A DNA stretch of 64,000 nt from Paenibacillus andongensis (GCF_025369935.1 NZ_CP104467.1:1619001-1683000), one strand, 5' to 3'; positions 1-8,418 are shown, counted from the first letter of the stretch. Numbers and translations are program-made. Notes: generated by a model not told the origin, from the sequence alone.

Positions 1-923
1 CTGCGAATGGCTTCTTGAATGCCTTGCTCGATGCTCTTCACGAAACCGAATACTTCACGAGTAAGAGAGGTTGACTCTTCAGCTAGCTTGCGCACTTCCT
101 GTGCGACGACGGCAAAGCCCCGGCCGTGTTCGCCTGCTCTAGCAGCTTCGATGGAAGCGTTGAGGGACAAGAGGTTCGTTTGCTCAGCAATCTCGGATAT
201 AGAACGAGTAACACTGCTAATGCCTTCAGCTTGACGTGCCAGCATGTCGATTGTATCAGACACCTGCTGTGTAACTTCTACATTTCGTTTCATACCGATG
301 CCTTGGCTTTCAACGGACGTGCGTCCTTTTTCTACAAGAGTCATCATCTGATCTGAGCGGTCTTTCATTTCTTTGGCAGATCCGGCGTAGCCCTCGATTC
401 TCACTTCAATATCTTTGGAAGTGATCGAAACACCGGAAACTTCTTCTGAAATTTGCCCGGCACCTGAGGCGAGCTCGTGGGCCGAAATGCTCACTTGTTC
501 TAGGACTGTACGGAAGCTTTCATTTTTCACATATATATCGCGGCTTGTTTGAAAAACCTGCTTCGAGATGTTACCTGTGTCGCGAAGAATATCGCGGAGT
601 TTATCTATCATTTTGTTAAAAGATTGGCCAAGCTGTCCAAGTGTGTCATCTGAGGTTACGGTTACTTTTTGAGAGAAGTCTCCTTTGGAAATGTTGAGGG
701 CTATTCGGGATAAATCAGCAATAGGTTCCGTTAGCTGATTCTCGAACCATCGAATGAACGGGTAGCTGCCTCCAAGAATAACAAGCAGGAAGATTATACC
801 AAGTAAGCGATTCCAATCTGAGGCAAATGTAACAATCAGCATGAAGATTGAGTTCAAACCAATAAGTGCGTAACAACCAAGTTGCAGTTTCTTTCTGAAC
901 GATAAGGATGATACTTTATCCAA
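1..923 (-). CDS. Methyl-accepting chemotaxis protein (3' end outside window)
   Basis: Chemoreceptor that relays a signal to the CheA/CheW array; the C-terminus is cut by the window edge. About 307 codons are visible. Two membrane segments (about residues 13-34 and 39-57) are joined by a loop of only a few residues, so there is no extracellular sensor domain. A HAMP-like linker follows, then the cytoplasmic coiled coil with the conserved hairpin tip ([17 protein letters not shown], then VRKLAEES). The start is inferred as TTG at 923, because a GAGGAG ribosome binding site lies 9 nt upstream and no in-frame ATG precedes the first membrane segment. Lack of a sensor domain suggests detection of a cytoplasmic or membrane state (inference). 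The family call is secure. Confidence 0.9.
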   Translation of the reverse strand, partial: MDKVSSLSFRKKLQLGCYALIGLNSIFMLIVTFASDWNRLLGIIFLLVILGGSYPFIRWFENQLTEPIADLSRIALNISKGDFSQKVTVTSDDTLGQLGQSFNKMIDKLRDILRDTGNISKQVFQTSRDIYVKNESFRTVLEQVSISAHELASGAGQISEEVSGVSITSKDIEVRIEGYAGSAKEMKDRSDQMMTLVEKGRTSVESQGIGMKRNVEVTQQVSDTIDMLARQAEGISSVTRSISEIAEQTNLLSLNASIEAARAGEHGRGFAVVAQEVRKLAEESTSLTREVFGFVKSIEQGIQEAIR

Positions 924-1117
924 TCCGACCGACTCCTCTGCGAAATTTGTTTATTTGTGTAGGAATCCATGATGTATGCTTGCAAATTATAACATTGAAT
1001 CTGGAAATATTCTACATCATTTCGACAAATATCGTTCGTTTCTTACAATCGAAATGGGACTTATATTAACATTGCATAAAAAATAGTAAGAATTGTGTGA
1101 ATAATGTAAATAAACTG

Positions 1118-1146
1118 TTGAATTCTGTAAATGCTGTGAGTATAAT
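1118..1146 (+). promoter_or_regulatory. Sigma-A promoter of the 1207 gene
   Basis: TTGAAT, 17 bp spacer, then a perfect TATAAT (1141-1146), about 60 bp before the start codon at 1207. The rest of 924-1206 is AT-rich, with no other feature seen. Confidence 0.7.
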
Positions 1147-1206
1147 AGGTCTACAGTCGCACAAATTACATAATAAGTAAAATATTAAAACTTAAGGAGG
1201 AAAGTA

Positions 1207-1575
1207 ATGAATTTGGATCAAATGCCACTCGCTAGACAAATCGATTTGGTGTTTAGAAAGATCAAAGAAGAGCTATCTCACGTGAATTCCGGTACTGTAT
1301 TTGTTCACATTCGCAACAACGAAATTGGTAAATTTGGTATTAAGCACCTTCCGTTTGAAAGTAAGGACGGCGTATTGCCTGCAACCACGACCAAAGGTTT
1401 GACGGAGCAGCAATATCAATCCTTTCGGCAGATGGCCATTGAATCATTGAAACGGAAGAAAAGCTGGACGCATGGTGAAATTTTGTTCGATTTCACTATT
1501 AGGCAAAACCTGGTGTCTGCAAGTATTATGTTCGAAAGTAATTATAATATGGCAAATTTTGCAAGAACGATTTAG
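1207..1575 (+). CDS. Small hypothetical protein, 122 aa
   Basis: I do not recognise this protein. It is a soluble-looking 122-residue protein with no signal peptide or membrane segment, mixed charge and no cysteine. It is well supported as a real gene: a perfect AAGGAGG ribosome binding site lies 6 nt before the ATG, a consensus sigma-A promoter lies at 1118-1146, and a strong hairpin terminator follows directly. It stands alone between a chemoreceptor gene and the siderophore transporter genes, both on the other strand, so its neighbours do not suggest a role. Confidence 0.75.
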   Translation: MNLDQMPLARQIDLVFRKIKEELSHVNSGTVFVHIRNNEIGKFGIKHLPFESKDGVLPATTTKGLTEQQYQSFRQMAIESLKRKKSWTHGEILFDFTIRQNLVSASIMFESNYNMANFARTI

Positions 1576-1595
1576 CACTCATACCTTTATAGCAA

Positions 1596-1632
1596 ACACC
1601 CCCGGCCACTTAGATGACCGGGGGTGTCTTTA
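1596..1632. terminator. Bidirectional Rho-independent terminator
   Basis: A 10-bp GC-rich stem (ACACCCCCGG pairing with CCGGGGGTGT) has a T-rich tract on the + side and overlaps the stop region of the convergent ATPase gene. It ends the 1207 gene and probably the siderophore operon too. Confidence 0.85.
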
Positions 1633-2448
1633 TTTATGGGGAAGAACACGACCTTTTCCGTAAGGGATACACATGGGTGTGCGGAAGATAGGATCAGGCG
1701 CAACGCTGCATTTCATATCGAACACATCTAGAAGCAACTGTTCATTCACGATGTCTTCCGGTTTACCTTCTGCATAGACAGAACTATCCTTAATAGCAAC
1801 AATGTGATGGGCATAACGGCAGGCTAGATTAATATCATGCAGGACCATCACGATCGTGCGTTGTTCGTTCTCATTCAGCTCGAAGAGTAAGTCCAGAACC
1901 TCAATCTGATGGGTTAAGTCCAGATAGGTAGTAGGCTCATCCAGGAGCAAGGTAGGGGTGTCCTGCGCCAGTGTCATGGCGATCCATGCTCTTTGGCGCT
2001 GCCCGCCAGATAAGGAATCCACACTGCGATCCGCATATGTGAGCATATTCGTTAGTTGGAGGGCTTGCATGACTTTGGTCTCATCTTCCGATGACCACTG
2101 CTGCAGCCAACTTTGGTAAGGATAGCGTCCCTGCTTCACGAGCTGTCGTACGGTAAGCCCTTCAGGCGCCGAAGGGCCTTGTGGAAGGATGGCCATTCGC
2201 CGGGCTACCTCTTTGGTTGAGAGTTTGGCGATTTCCGTGCTATCCAGCAGGATTGCGCCTGATTTGGGCTTCAGCAGTCTAGCAAGGGAACGTAGAAGTG
2301 TAGATTTCCCGCAGCCATTGCTGCCAATAAAAACGGTAATTTTGCCTTTAGGTATTTGTAAATTTAAACTGTGAAAGATGGTCGTCTCTCCGTATGTTAA
2401 TTGAAGCGATTGTGCTTCCAGTGCTTTTTCTTTTTCCAGGGTGGGCAT
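1630..2448 (-). CDS. Iron-siderophore ABC transporter ATP-binding protein
   Basis: ATPase of a FecCDE/FhuBCD-type ferric siderophore importer, 272 aa, the normal family length. Visible motifs: Walker [11 protein letters not shown]-loop region ILPQG, ABC signature LSGGQRQR, Walker B LLLDEPT and the switch histidine in VLHDIN. It is the last gene of a three-gene minus-strand operon behind two FecCD permeases, and would supply energy for both. The ATG at 2448 has a GGAGA ribosome binding site. Its closest functional counterpart in Bacillus subtilis would be YusV or FhuC (inference from family and context). Confidence 0.93.
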   Translation of the reverse strand: MPTLEKEKALEAQSLQLTYGETTIFHSLNLQIPKGKITVFIGSNGCGKSTLLRSLARLLKPKSGAILLDSTEIAKLSTKEVARRMAILPQGPSAPEGLTVRQLVKQGRYPYQSWLQQWSSEDETKVMQALQLTNMLTYADRSVDSLSGGQRQRAWIAMTLAQDTPTLLLDEPTTYLDLTHQIEVLDLLFELNENEQRTIVMVLHDINLACRYAHHIVAIKDSSVYAEGKPEDIVNEQLLLDVFDMKCSVAPDPIFRTPMCIPYGKGRVLPHK

Positions 2449-2481
2449 AGGTCTGTTCTCCTTTAAGTAAAACCGCGGTTA

Positions 2482-3531
2482 TTAACCGCGATTTCTACTG
2501 CGATATAGCACATAGATGAAGATAGGGGCGCCGATAGCAGCTGTGAATACACCAGCCGGAATATCGAGCGGTTTGAATAAGATGCGTCCGGCTAAATCAG
2601 CTAACAGTAAAAGCAGGGAACCTGTCAACGCGGATACCGGGACAAGCGCGCCGAAGCTAGGACCTACCAGCTTACGGGAAATGTGCGGAGCCATGAGACC
2701 AATGAAATTGATCGCACCTCCGAAGGCAACAGCGGCCCCTGATAGTGCAACGCTAAGGATGATCAGAAGGAAGCGTTGGCGCCCAACGTTGCTTCCAACA
2801 CTACGGGCGACATCTTCACCCAAGGACTGAATGGTAATGTGACGCGCATACAAGAAGATAATAGGAATTAACAGCGAAACCCATGGTAAGAGCGGGTAAA
2901 CCGCTTTTTTCCAGGAAACGCCGTAAATACTGCCTGTCATAAAGGTTAGAGATTGATTAGCCAGAATAATCGGTCCGGAAAGCAGCATGAGATAGGACAA
3001 TGCGCTCATCGCAGCTGTAAGTCCCGTCCCAATCAGGACAAGCCGCAAAGGGGTGATCCCATTTTTCCATGAGAGTGAATAGACCAGTAATGTAGCGGCG
3101 AAAGCGCCAATAATAGCGGCAACTGGCAGCCAGTGAATACTGATTTTATCTGAGAAAAAAAAGAAAAAAGAAACAGCTCCAAGCGTAGCCCCGCCCGTTG
3201 TGCCAATCGTATCCGGCGAGGTTAGGGGATTTCGTACAATGCCTTGCAGGATGGCTCCGGCTACACCAAGCGATGCACCAATCAAGACTGCAACAATGAC
3301 TCTAGGTAGACGCAAGGTTCTGACGATCATCGTGTTTGGATCTGTCCCATAACCAAAAACAGCGCGAACGACTTCAGCAGGTTTGATATAGATACTTCCT
3401 ATTCCTGTACTCAGAATCATCACGATGATGACGGCAAGCAGCAGAAAAAGAGAAACAATCAGAGATTTCTTACTGATCAGATAAGAGAAGCCTCTTCTTC
3501 GAATGGCGACATAACGATGGGAATGACTCAT
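2482..3531 (-). CDS. FecCD-family siderophore ABC permease (second subunit)
   Basis: Integral membrane permease of 349 aa with about ten hydrophobic helices and the FecCD signature. The region GxxLGxxGAxxQGxxRNPLxxP is visible near residues 80-105. A basic, cytoplasmic N-terminus precedes the first helix. Its ATG overlaps the stop codon of the upstream permease (ATGA, 3528-3531), so the two are translationally coupled and probably form a heterodimer. The substrate is a ferric siderophore, judged from family and Fur control; the exact siderophore cannot be read from the sequence. Confidence 0.93.
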   Translation of the reverse strand: MSHSHRYVAIRRRGFSYLISKKSLIVSLFLLLAVIIVMILSTGIGSIYIKPAEVVRAVFGYGTDPNTMIVRTLRLPRVIVAVLIGASLGVAGAILQGIVRNPLTSPDTIGTTGGATLGAVSFFFFFSDKISIHWLPVAAIIGAFAATLLVYSLSWKNGITPLRLVLIGTGLTAAMSALSYLMLLSGPIILANQSLTFMTGSIYGVSWKKAVYPLLPWVSLLIPIIFLYARHITIQSLGEDVARSVGSNVGRQRFLLIILSVALSGAAVAFGGAINFIGLMAPHISRKLVGPSFGALVPVSALTGSLLLLLADLAGRILFKPLDIPAGVFTAAIGAPIFIYVLYRSRNRG

Positions 3532-4559
3532 TTCAGAAGTCCCCCTTTGCGAGCGATGTAGATGAAGAAGGGTACTCCGAGAATGGCTGTCGCTACACCG
3601 ACATGAACTTCCTTAGGCATAACAATGAAACGAGCTATAATGTCAGCTCCAACTAAAAGAATGCCGCCTAAAACCGCACAATACGGAATGACCCAGCGAT
3701 AATCGATTCCAACAAGAAAGCGAACGATATGCGGAATGATGATGCCTACGAAAACAATCGGTCCCGCAACAGCAACAGAGCCTCCGGCAAGAATGACAAT
3801 CACAACGGCGGCAATGAATTTCACGTACACAGTCCGTTGTCCAAGCCCTTTGGCTACATCATCCCCCATAGATAATATGTTGATGTGCGGAGATAAGAAG
3901 ATAGCGCCAATCCAAGCGATGAGTATATAAGGGTAAACGGATTGGAGCATGGCCATAGTCCGTCCTTCGACAGATCCGACAAGCCAGTATAAGACCTGGT
4001 CAAAGGCTTTACCGTTTCCAAGCAAAATACCTTGGGTTAGCGAAGCGAAAAATGCCGTCATTGCAGAGCCTGCTAGCGTAATTTTCATAGGTGTTAAGCC
4101 GTCGCGGCCTAAGGAACCGAGTCCATAGACAAGGGCAGAGCTGAATGCAGCACCGAGAAAGGCAATCCAAGTAAACTGTGTAAGGCTGGAAACATTAAAA
4201 AATCCAACGGATAACACGATCGCAAAGGCAGCGCTTGAATTAATGCCGAACATACTTGGAGAAGCCAGCGGATTCCGTGTAATAGCTTGCATAAGAGCGC
4301 CTGCAACAGCCAAGCTTCCTCCTACGAGTGCGGCTATTAAGGCTCTTGGTATGCGTACAGTTTGAATGATGATAGCCTCGTTTGTTGGTTGGGCGGTTTG
4401 CCCGAAGGAGCTCATAATTTGATCCCATGAATACGTATGTAGTCCAAACATGACACTGCTGAGCATCATTGCGGCCAGCAAGCAGCAAGCTGCGAGCAAT
4501 CCAATACTTTTATAGACATGGTGAAGACGTTCTTTGCTTGAATAGCTTGAATTGTACAT
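3528..4559 (-). CDS. FecCD-family siderophore ABC permease (first subunit)
   Basis: 343-aa polytopic permease, first gene of the minus-strand operon. It carries the same family signature as its partner (ALVGGSLAVAGALMQAITRNPLASP region) and the conserved cytoplasmic coupling loop followed by GxIxFVGLxxPHxxR-like sequence near the C-terminal third. The ATG at 4559 lies about 40 bp downstream of a consensus promoter abutting a Fur box. With the following permease and ATPase it forms the membrane part of the importer; the binding protein is encoded divergently at 4740. Confidence 0.93.
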   Translation of the reverse strand: MYNSSYSSKERLHHVYKSIGLLAACCLLAAMMLSSVMFGLHTYSWDQIMSSFGQTAQPTNEAIIIQTVRIPRALIAALVGGSLAVAGALMQAITRNPLASPSMFGINSSAAFAIVLSVGFFNVSSLTQFTWIAFLGAAFSSALVYGLGSLGRDGLTPMKITLAGSAMTAFFASLTQGILLGNGKAFDQVLYWLVGSVEGRTMAMLQSVYPYILIAWIGAIFLSPHINILSMGDDVAKGLGQRTVYVKFIAAVVIVILAGGSVAVAGPIVFVGIIIPHIVRFLVGIDYRWVIPYCAVLGGILLVGADIIARFIVMPKEVHVGVATAILGVPFFIYIARKGGLLK

Positions 4560-4595
4560 GAATGAGTGCCTGCTTCCTTAAATGCTGCTTCATTT

Positions 4596-4624
4596 ATTTT
4601 AATGAGTCTGACTAGCGAAGTCAA
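4596..4624 (-). promoter_or_regulatory. Sigma-A promoter of the siderophore permease/ATPase operon
   Basis: Read on the minus strand: TTGACT, 17 bp, TAAAAT. The -35 edge is one base from a Fur box at 4626-4644, so Fur binding should block polymerase. Confidence 0.8.
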
Positions 4625-4625
4625 C

Positions 4626-4644
4626 GAATATGATAATCATTATC
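4626..4644. promoter_or_regulatory. Fur box 1
   Basis: GAATATGATAATCATTATC matches 17 of 19 bases of the classical Fur consensus GATAATGATAATCATTATC. It abuts the -35 of the minus-strand promoter. Confidence 0.85.
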
Positions 4645-4652
4645 ACTATAGA

Positions 4653-4682
4653 TTGACAGGCATGTGATAAGTTTAGTACTAT
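4653..4682 (+). promoter_or_regulatory. Sigma-A promoter of the binding-protein gene
   Basis: TTGACA (4653-4658), 18 bp spacer, TACTAT (4677-4682). Fur box 2 lies immediately downstream, over the predicted transcription start. Confidence 0.7.
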
Positions 4683-4688
4683 GTGTTA

Positions 4689-4707
4689 GATAATGATAAT
4701 CGTTATC
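4689..4707. promoter_or_regulatory. Fur box 2
   Basis: GATAATGATAATCGTTATC differs from the 19-bp Fur consensus at one base. It overlaps the start region of the plus-strand transcript, a position that supports iron-dependent repression. Confidence 0.9.
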
Positions 4708-4739
4708 ATCAACTGACTGCGTGGAGGGAACTCATTTAT

Positions 4740-5738
4740 ATGTTTGGAAAAAGAAATCGTCAAAAAGGAAGAGCTTGGGCTCTTATTGCACTAATGTTTA
4801 TTTTGTCTGTTGTTTTGACGGCTTGTGGAGAAAAGCCAAGTTCACAGCCTTCGGCATCTACAACACCTCAACAATCAGCGAAGGCGGATAGTCCTCGAAC
4901 CATTAAACATGCCATGGGAGAGACGCCCGTACCGGCGAATCCGAAGCGTGTTGTTATTTTGACCAATGAAGGAACGGAAGCACTTCTCGCGTTAGGCATT
5001 AAACCAGTTGGCGCCGTTGAATCTTATTATGGCAGCCCATGGTTTGATCATATTAAAGCTGATATGCAGGGTGTGACGACAGTCGGCGGTGAAGCACAAC
5101 CGAATTTGGAGTTGATTGCGTCGCTTAAACCCGATCTAATCATCGGCAATAAGATGCGTCATGAGAAAGTTTATGATCAATTAAAAGCCATTGCTCCAAC
5201 AGTCTATTCGGAGACACTGCGCGGTGAGTGGAAAAGTAACTTCAGCTTATATGCCGATACGTTAAATAAAAAAGCCGAAGGCGATAAAATCATCGCAGCT
5301 TTCGATAAACGCATTGAGGATTTCAAAAGCAAAGCAGGCGATAAGCTGAAAGAGAAAGTGGCTGTTGTTCGTTTTATGGGTGGGAAAACCAGATATTATT
5401 TCGGCAATATGTTCACGGGTGTTATTTTTAAACAAATCGGTATCGTTCGTTCGGATGCTAAGAGTGATGAGAAATCGTTCGAAGACATTACCAAGGAGCG
5501 TCTAACGGAGCTTGATGCTGCGGATAAAGTGTTTTATTTTACCTATGAGACCGGTGATGGCAAAGGGACCAAGCAAGAGCAGGAATGGATGAATGACCCG
5601 CTCTGGAAGAATCTTAAAGTGGTTAAAGAAAATAAGTTAATCAAAGTGAACGATGCGACTTGGAATACAGCCGGCGGTGTCAAAGCGGCTAATATTATGC
5701 TGGATGATTTGTATAATTTATATCAAGTGAAGCCTTAA
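4740..5738 (+). CDS. Siderophore-binding lipoprotein of the ABC importer
   Basis: Extracytoplasmic ferric-siderophore receptor, 332 aa. Signal peptide with lipobox LTAC (Cys29 lipidated), then a Ser/Thr/Pro-rich linker and a periplasmic-binding-protein type III fold beginning at IKHAMGETPVPANPKRVV. The protein resembles the YfiY/SirA-type group. A longer reading from GTG 4683 exists, but that start lies inside the promoter/Fur region; the ATG at 4740 has a GGAGGG ribosome binding site and begins just before the signal peptide. It is divergent from its permease/ATPase operon, and paired Fur boxes lie between. The ligand is not determinable here. Confidence 0.93.
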   Translation: MFGKRNRQKGRAWALIALMFILSVVLTACGEKPSSQPSASTTPQQSAKADSPRTIKHAMGETPVPANPKRVVILTNEGTEALLALGIKPVGAVESYYGSPWFDHIKADMQGVTTVGGEAQPNLELIASLKPDLIIGNKMRHEKVYDQLKAIAPTVYSETLRGEWKSNFSLYADTLNKKAEGDKIIAAFDKRIEDFKSKAGDKLKEKVAVVRFMGGKTRYYFGNMFTGVIFKQIGIVRSDAKSDEKSFEDITKERLTELDAADKVFYFTYETGDGKGTKQEQEWMNDPLWKNLKVVKENKLIKVNDATWNTAGGVKAANIMLDDLYNLYQVKP

Positions 5739-5745
5739 AATGAAG

Positions 5746-5772
5746 GGACTGCTTATTATGAGCAGTCCTTTA
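5746..5772. terminator. Rho-independent terminator
   Basis: Perfect 8-bp stem GGACTGCT/AGCAGTCC with a 7-nt loop and TTTAT tail, 8 bp after the binding-protein stop codon. It could also serve the convergent small ORF at 5796-6011. Confidence 0.8.
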
Positions 5773-5795
5773 TATGCTGGGGCGGGTTTGAAAGT

Positions 5796-6011
5796 TTACT
5801 CAACGTAAATGTGGTTCGGAACGGAGATACCGAGCGACACATTGTCCGCCTTAATGTAGGCCTTGAGGATCCGAGGATCTGATTCGGTATATAAACGATG
5901 CGGCTGCGGCCACTTTACAATGAATATCATCCAACGAGGGATAAGCTCGGAGGAGCCGTATGCAACAATTCGTAAATACGGCTCTGTAGGAGGTTTATGC
6001 ACTTTGTGCAT
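5796..6011 (-). CDS. Possible small protein, 71 aa, unknown
   Basis: An open frame of 71 codons that ends close to a bidirectional terminator. The deduced peptide has ordinary composition and runs from a Pro/Arg-rich N-terminus to SLGISVPNHIYVE. I do not recognise it. The ATG at 6011 has only a weak AAGG-like ribosome binding site; a GTG three codons downstream is an alternative. No other convincing frame covers this stretch. It is reported as a candidate only. Confidence 0.4.
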   Translation of the reverse strand: MHKVHKPPTEPYLRIVAYGSSELIPRWMIFIVKWPQPHRLYTESDPRILKAYIKADNVSLGISVPNHIYVE

Positions 6012-6046
6012 GGGCCTTGTTTAAGATAATTTATATGTTTTGTATT

Positions 6047-6068
6047 GGGTTAAGCGAAAGCTTAACCC
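6047..6068. repeat. Stem-loop with GAAA tetraloop
   Basis: GGGTTAAGC, loop GAAA, GCTTAACCC: a perfect 9-bp stem with a GNRA tetraloop followed by TTATTT. It may be a terminator or may belong with the hairpin array just downstream. Confidence 0.6.
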
Positions 6069-6118
6069 TTATTTACGTATAAAAAAATATGTGTTTTGGG
6101 TTGGCGCGAGCTTTAAAA

Positions 6119-6310
6119 TAAACCTGCAATTGTACATGCATTTTTCTTTGAATAGCTCCTATTCATAAATTCCTGCAATCGCTGCAGGCTTTTGCGGTAT
6201 TTTTTTTAATATCAGGATGGAAAAGCTGGAAATTCCTGCATAATAGCAGGCTTTTCCTCTTTTCAAACGATTTTAGCAAAAATTTCTGCACTTTCGCAGT
6301 TATTTTTGCC
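6119..6310. repeat. Hairpin array 1 (four CTGCA-type stem-loops)
   Basis: Four inverted repeats at regular spacing: TGCA...TGCA (6125-6140), CCTGCAATCGCTGCAGG (6172-6188), CCTGCATAATAGCAGG (6235-6250) and CTGCACTTTCGCAG (6286-6299). Their centres are about 48, 62 and 50 bp apart. Each is followed by a T-rich run. No convincing gene lies in 6012-6718. A second array with a different stem but the same spacing lies at 45953-46133. Confidence 0.75.
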
Positions 6311-6376
6311 TTTGAATAATAATACCTCCTCATACGATGGTGAAGCCTAATGGGATTTCACTGCTAGAATGGTTTC

Positions 6377-6417
6377 AAGACAAGGATCTGAGGCAGAGCC
6401 TGAGGTCCTTGTTTTGG
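6377..6417. repeat. Inverted repeat, terminator-like
   Basis: ACAAGGA and TCCTTGT flank an inner CTGAGGCAGAGCCTGAG and are followed by TTTT. This is a hairpin of unknown purpose in the gene-poor interval 6012-6718; it does not directly follow a confident gene. Confidence 0.45.
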
Positions 6418-6647
6418 GTTAGGTACACATGAGGTTGCCGGATAAATGTATACATATTCTCGTTTGAGTGATGTTGTAGTAATTGCAACACTGCCCAGAT
6501 CCCGGCTCTCTCGCTCTGTTGTTGCTGAAGATACAACATTGGTATGCGTATTAGCCTGATCTACCCTAAAAAAGCTACCGAAAGACACTAGAATCAAATA
6601 TTGGAGGGATGCCGAGCAAATGGTTAGCGAACATATGCATAAAAAAT

Positions 6648-6693
6648 AAAAGGGCTTCTTTCAAGTAGGTTGCTACTTAAAAGAAAGCCCTTA
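6648..6693 (-). terminator. Terminator of the SASP gene
   Basis: Long hairpin: AAGGGCTT and AAGCCCTT outer arms and AAGTAG/CTACTT inner arms. An A-run on the + strand, read as T-run on the minus strand, lies next to it, 25 bp past the SASP stop. Confidence 0.75.
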
Positions 6694-6718
6694 TTAAACG
6701 TAAGTATAGGGGAAGCTG

Positions 6719-6958
6719 TTATCTGCTGAATTTACCGGCTGCGCCGCCAGCAAGTTGCTGTTCAGCAATTTGCACGAGACGACGAGTGATGTTACCACCG
6801 ATTGCTCCTGTATCACGAGAAGCCATGTAGCCGTAGTATCCATCTTGAGGAATTTGGATGCCCAATTCTTGAGCAACTTCGTACTTCAATTGGTCTAGAG
6901 CTTGTGTAGCTTGTGGAACAACTAGTTGGTTGCTGCTACGAGATTGTCCTGATGCCAT
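6719..6958 (-). CDS. Alpha/beta-type small acid-soluble spore protein
   Basis: DNA-binding spore protein of 79 aa that coats forespore DNA and protects it from UV, and is degraded on germination. Conserved segments are visible: LDQLKYEVAQELGI (carrying the GPR protease site region) and GGNITRRLVQIAEQQL. The ATG at 6958 follows GGAGGTGATATCAG. Upstream on the minus strand GTATA and TATACTA at about 15-bp spacing loosely resemble a sigma-G promoter. It is a paralogue of the SASP at 17066. The family is unambiguous; a specific ssp letter cannot be assigned. Confidence 0.96.
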   Translation of the reverse strand: MASGQSRSSNQLVVPQATQALDQLKYEVAQELGIQIPQDGYYGYMASRDTGAIGGNITRRLVQIAEQQLAGGAAGKFSR

Positions 6959-7118
6959 CTGATATCACCTCCAGTAATGGTAGTATAATCTTTTTTAGGA
7001 ATTATACTCACACTCTAAACTGGAAATTATCGCCATAATGAAAAACCTTAAAAGCAGGAACGCACAGTCTTTGCTATAATGAGAAAACCGAATAAATGGG
7101 AGAGCGGAGGCAGGAGTT

Positions 7119-7616
7119 ATGTTTGATATATCCATAAAGGGCTGGTCCCTAGATAAGGATTTACAAATTATTCAGGCAGATGTCCTCATGGCGGTGGACG
7201 AAAGCATCCTTATTGAAGAGCCACTGTGTGTAGATGTGGGGCTTCCGGCGTTCTTGTACAGTGCCCTGCATGATACTGCACCGAATCGTTTTGCGCCAGC
7301 GGATCAATGGGAGCGAATGCCGTTCTTTGTATGCGGCTGCGGAGATCCGGAATGCAGAGGTTTTTCGTTCGTTATCCGTCATTTGGCGAATGAACAAGTG
7401 GAACTCGCATCCGTTGAGGAGCGTTCTAATGGAACGTACCGCGAGTTAGAAACGCATTTGATCCCTAACTTGGAGTACAGCAAGAAGGTTCTGGAGGTAG
7501 GCGAGACTTATCTTTCATTTATTAAAGATTTGGACTATCGGCCTTATTTCGCTGATACAGTGAAAGTGGTCAAAGATCTTGTACATCAAATACATCAACA
7601 ATTACGGAGTGAATAA
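7119..7616 (+). CDS. Hypothetical protein with CxC...C motif, 165 aa
   Basis: I do not recognise this family. It is a soluble 165-residue protein with a short cysteine-rich motif, FVCGCGDPECRGF (about residues 71-83), which could bind a metal. The ATG follows GGCAGGAG. The stop codon is one base from the start of the RNase HI gene at 7618, so the two are almost certainly co-transcribed and perhaps translationally coupled. No signal peptide or membrane segment is visible. Confidence 0.8.
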   Translation: MFDISIKGWSLDKDLQIIQADVLMAVDESILIEEPLCVDVGLPAFLYSALHDTAPNRFAPADQWERMPFFVCGCGDPECRGFSFVIRHLANEQVELASVEERSNGTYRELETHLIPNLEYSKKVLEVGETYLSFIKDLDYRPYFADTVKVVKDLVHQIHQQLRSE

Positions 7617-7617
7617 G

Positions 7618-8265
7618 ATGGCAGCAGTGAAATATTATGTGGTTTGGGTGGGACATCAACCAGGGATCTATCGGACATGGGCTGATTGTCAGGCGCAAAC
7701 CAAAGGTTATCCGCAAGCTAGATTTAAATCGTATGAATCAGAGGTGGAAGCACGTCAGGCCCTGGAGAAAGGGTGGCAGAAGTCGCTGAATTTCTCAGGA
7801 AATGGGGGGGCAGCTGCGCCCGCTAAGGGGAAGTCTGCTACCCCTGAGACAGCTCCGGAAGTTGATTATAACAGTATCTCAGTCGATGTTGGCTGTTCCG
7901 GGAATCCAGGTATTGTTGAATATAAAGGTGTCGACACGAAGACGGGCGAGATTATTTTCTATCAAGGACCTATCTCCAAAGGGACGAATAATTTAGGCGA
8001 GTTTCTTGCTATCGTTCACGGGCTCGCTTATTTGCAGAAGCAAGGCAGTAACAAAACCATTTATACCGATTCGGTCACAGCTTTGAGTTGGATACGTAAA
8101 AAGGAGGTTTCCACGAATCTGGTTAGGGATGCTTCCACGGAAGAAATTTGGACATTAGTTGATCGTGCGTTGAAATGGCTCAAAACGAACACCTATACGA
8201 ATAAAATTGTTAAGTGGGATACGCGGAAATGGGGAGAAATCAAGGCTGATTTTGGACGTAAATAG
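7618..8265 (+). CDS. rnhA: Ribonuclease HI with N-terminal hybrid-binding domain
   Basis: Endonuclease that cuts the RNA strand of RNA-DNA hybrids, 215 aa. The N-terminal viroplasmin-type hybrid-binding domain (about residues 5-52: YYVVWVGHQPGIYRTW) is followed by an Ala/Pro-rich linker and a catalytic domain very like Bacillus halodurans RNase H. All expected metal-binding acids are present: D90 (SVDVG), E128 (NNLGEF), D151 (YTDSV), and E207/D211 (WGEIKADFGRK). The longer upstream reading from 7579 is rejected: the ATG at 7618 has CGGAG 8 nt upstream and lies one base after the preceding stop. Confidence 0.93.
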   Translation: MAAVKYYVVWVGHQPGIYRTWADCQAQTKGYPQARFKSYESEVEARQALEKGWQKSLNFSGNGGAAAPAKGKSATPETAPEVDYNSISVDVGCSGNPGIVEYKGVDTKTGEIIFYQGPISKGTNNLGEFLAIVHGLAYLQKQGSNKTIYTDSVTALSWIRKKEVSTNLVRDASTEEIWTLVDRALKWLKTNTYTNKIVKWDTRKWGEIKADFGRK

Positions 8266-8303
8266 AAAAAGTCGAAATGTAAGAGAAAATATCTTCAAAT
8301 GTA

Positions 8304-8332
8304 TTGACGGGAAATCCTACCAATGCTAATAT
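8304..8332 (+). promoter_or_regulatory. Sigma-A promoter of the sugar transporter operon
   Basis: TTGACG (8304-8309), 17 bp, TAATAT (8327-8332), about 85 bp before the start codon at 8419. I saw no cre-like or other palindromic operator around it. Confidence 0.75.
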
Positions 8333-8418
8333 ACAGTAATTCCTATTAAATTACTCGGCATAATTTTCGATAGAGTTGATAGGAAATAGAGTAAAGCATT
8401 AGATCGGGAGGGTAACTC

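Noticed and set aside
4683-4739. Longer start (GTG 4683) for the siderophore-binding protein
   Set aside because: It overlaps Fur box 2 and the predicted transcription start; ATG 4740 precedes the signal peptide with a good RBS.
6364-6597. Minus-strand open frame of 77 codons starting at TTG
   Set aside because: No ribosome binding site, no recognisable pattern, and it crosses a terminator-like inverted repeat.
7618-8265. Loss of a catalytic aspartate in RNase HI
   Set aside because: Aligning the C-terminal WGEIKAD segment with B. halodurans RNase H shows E207 and D211 in place; only a non-catalytic position differs.
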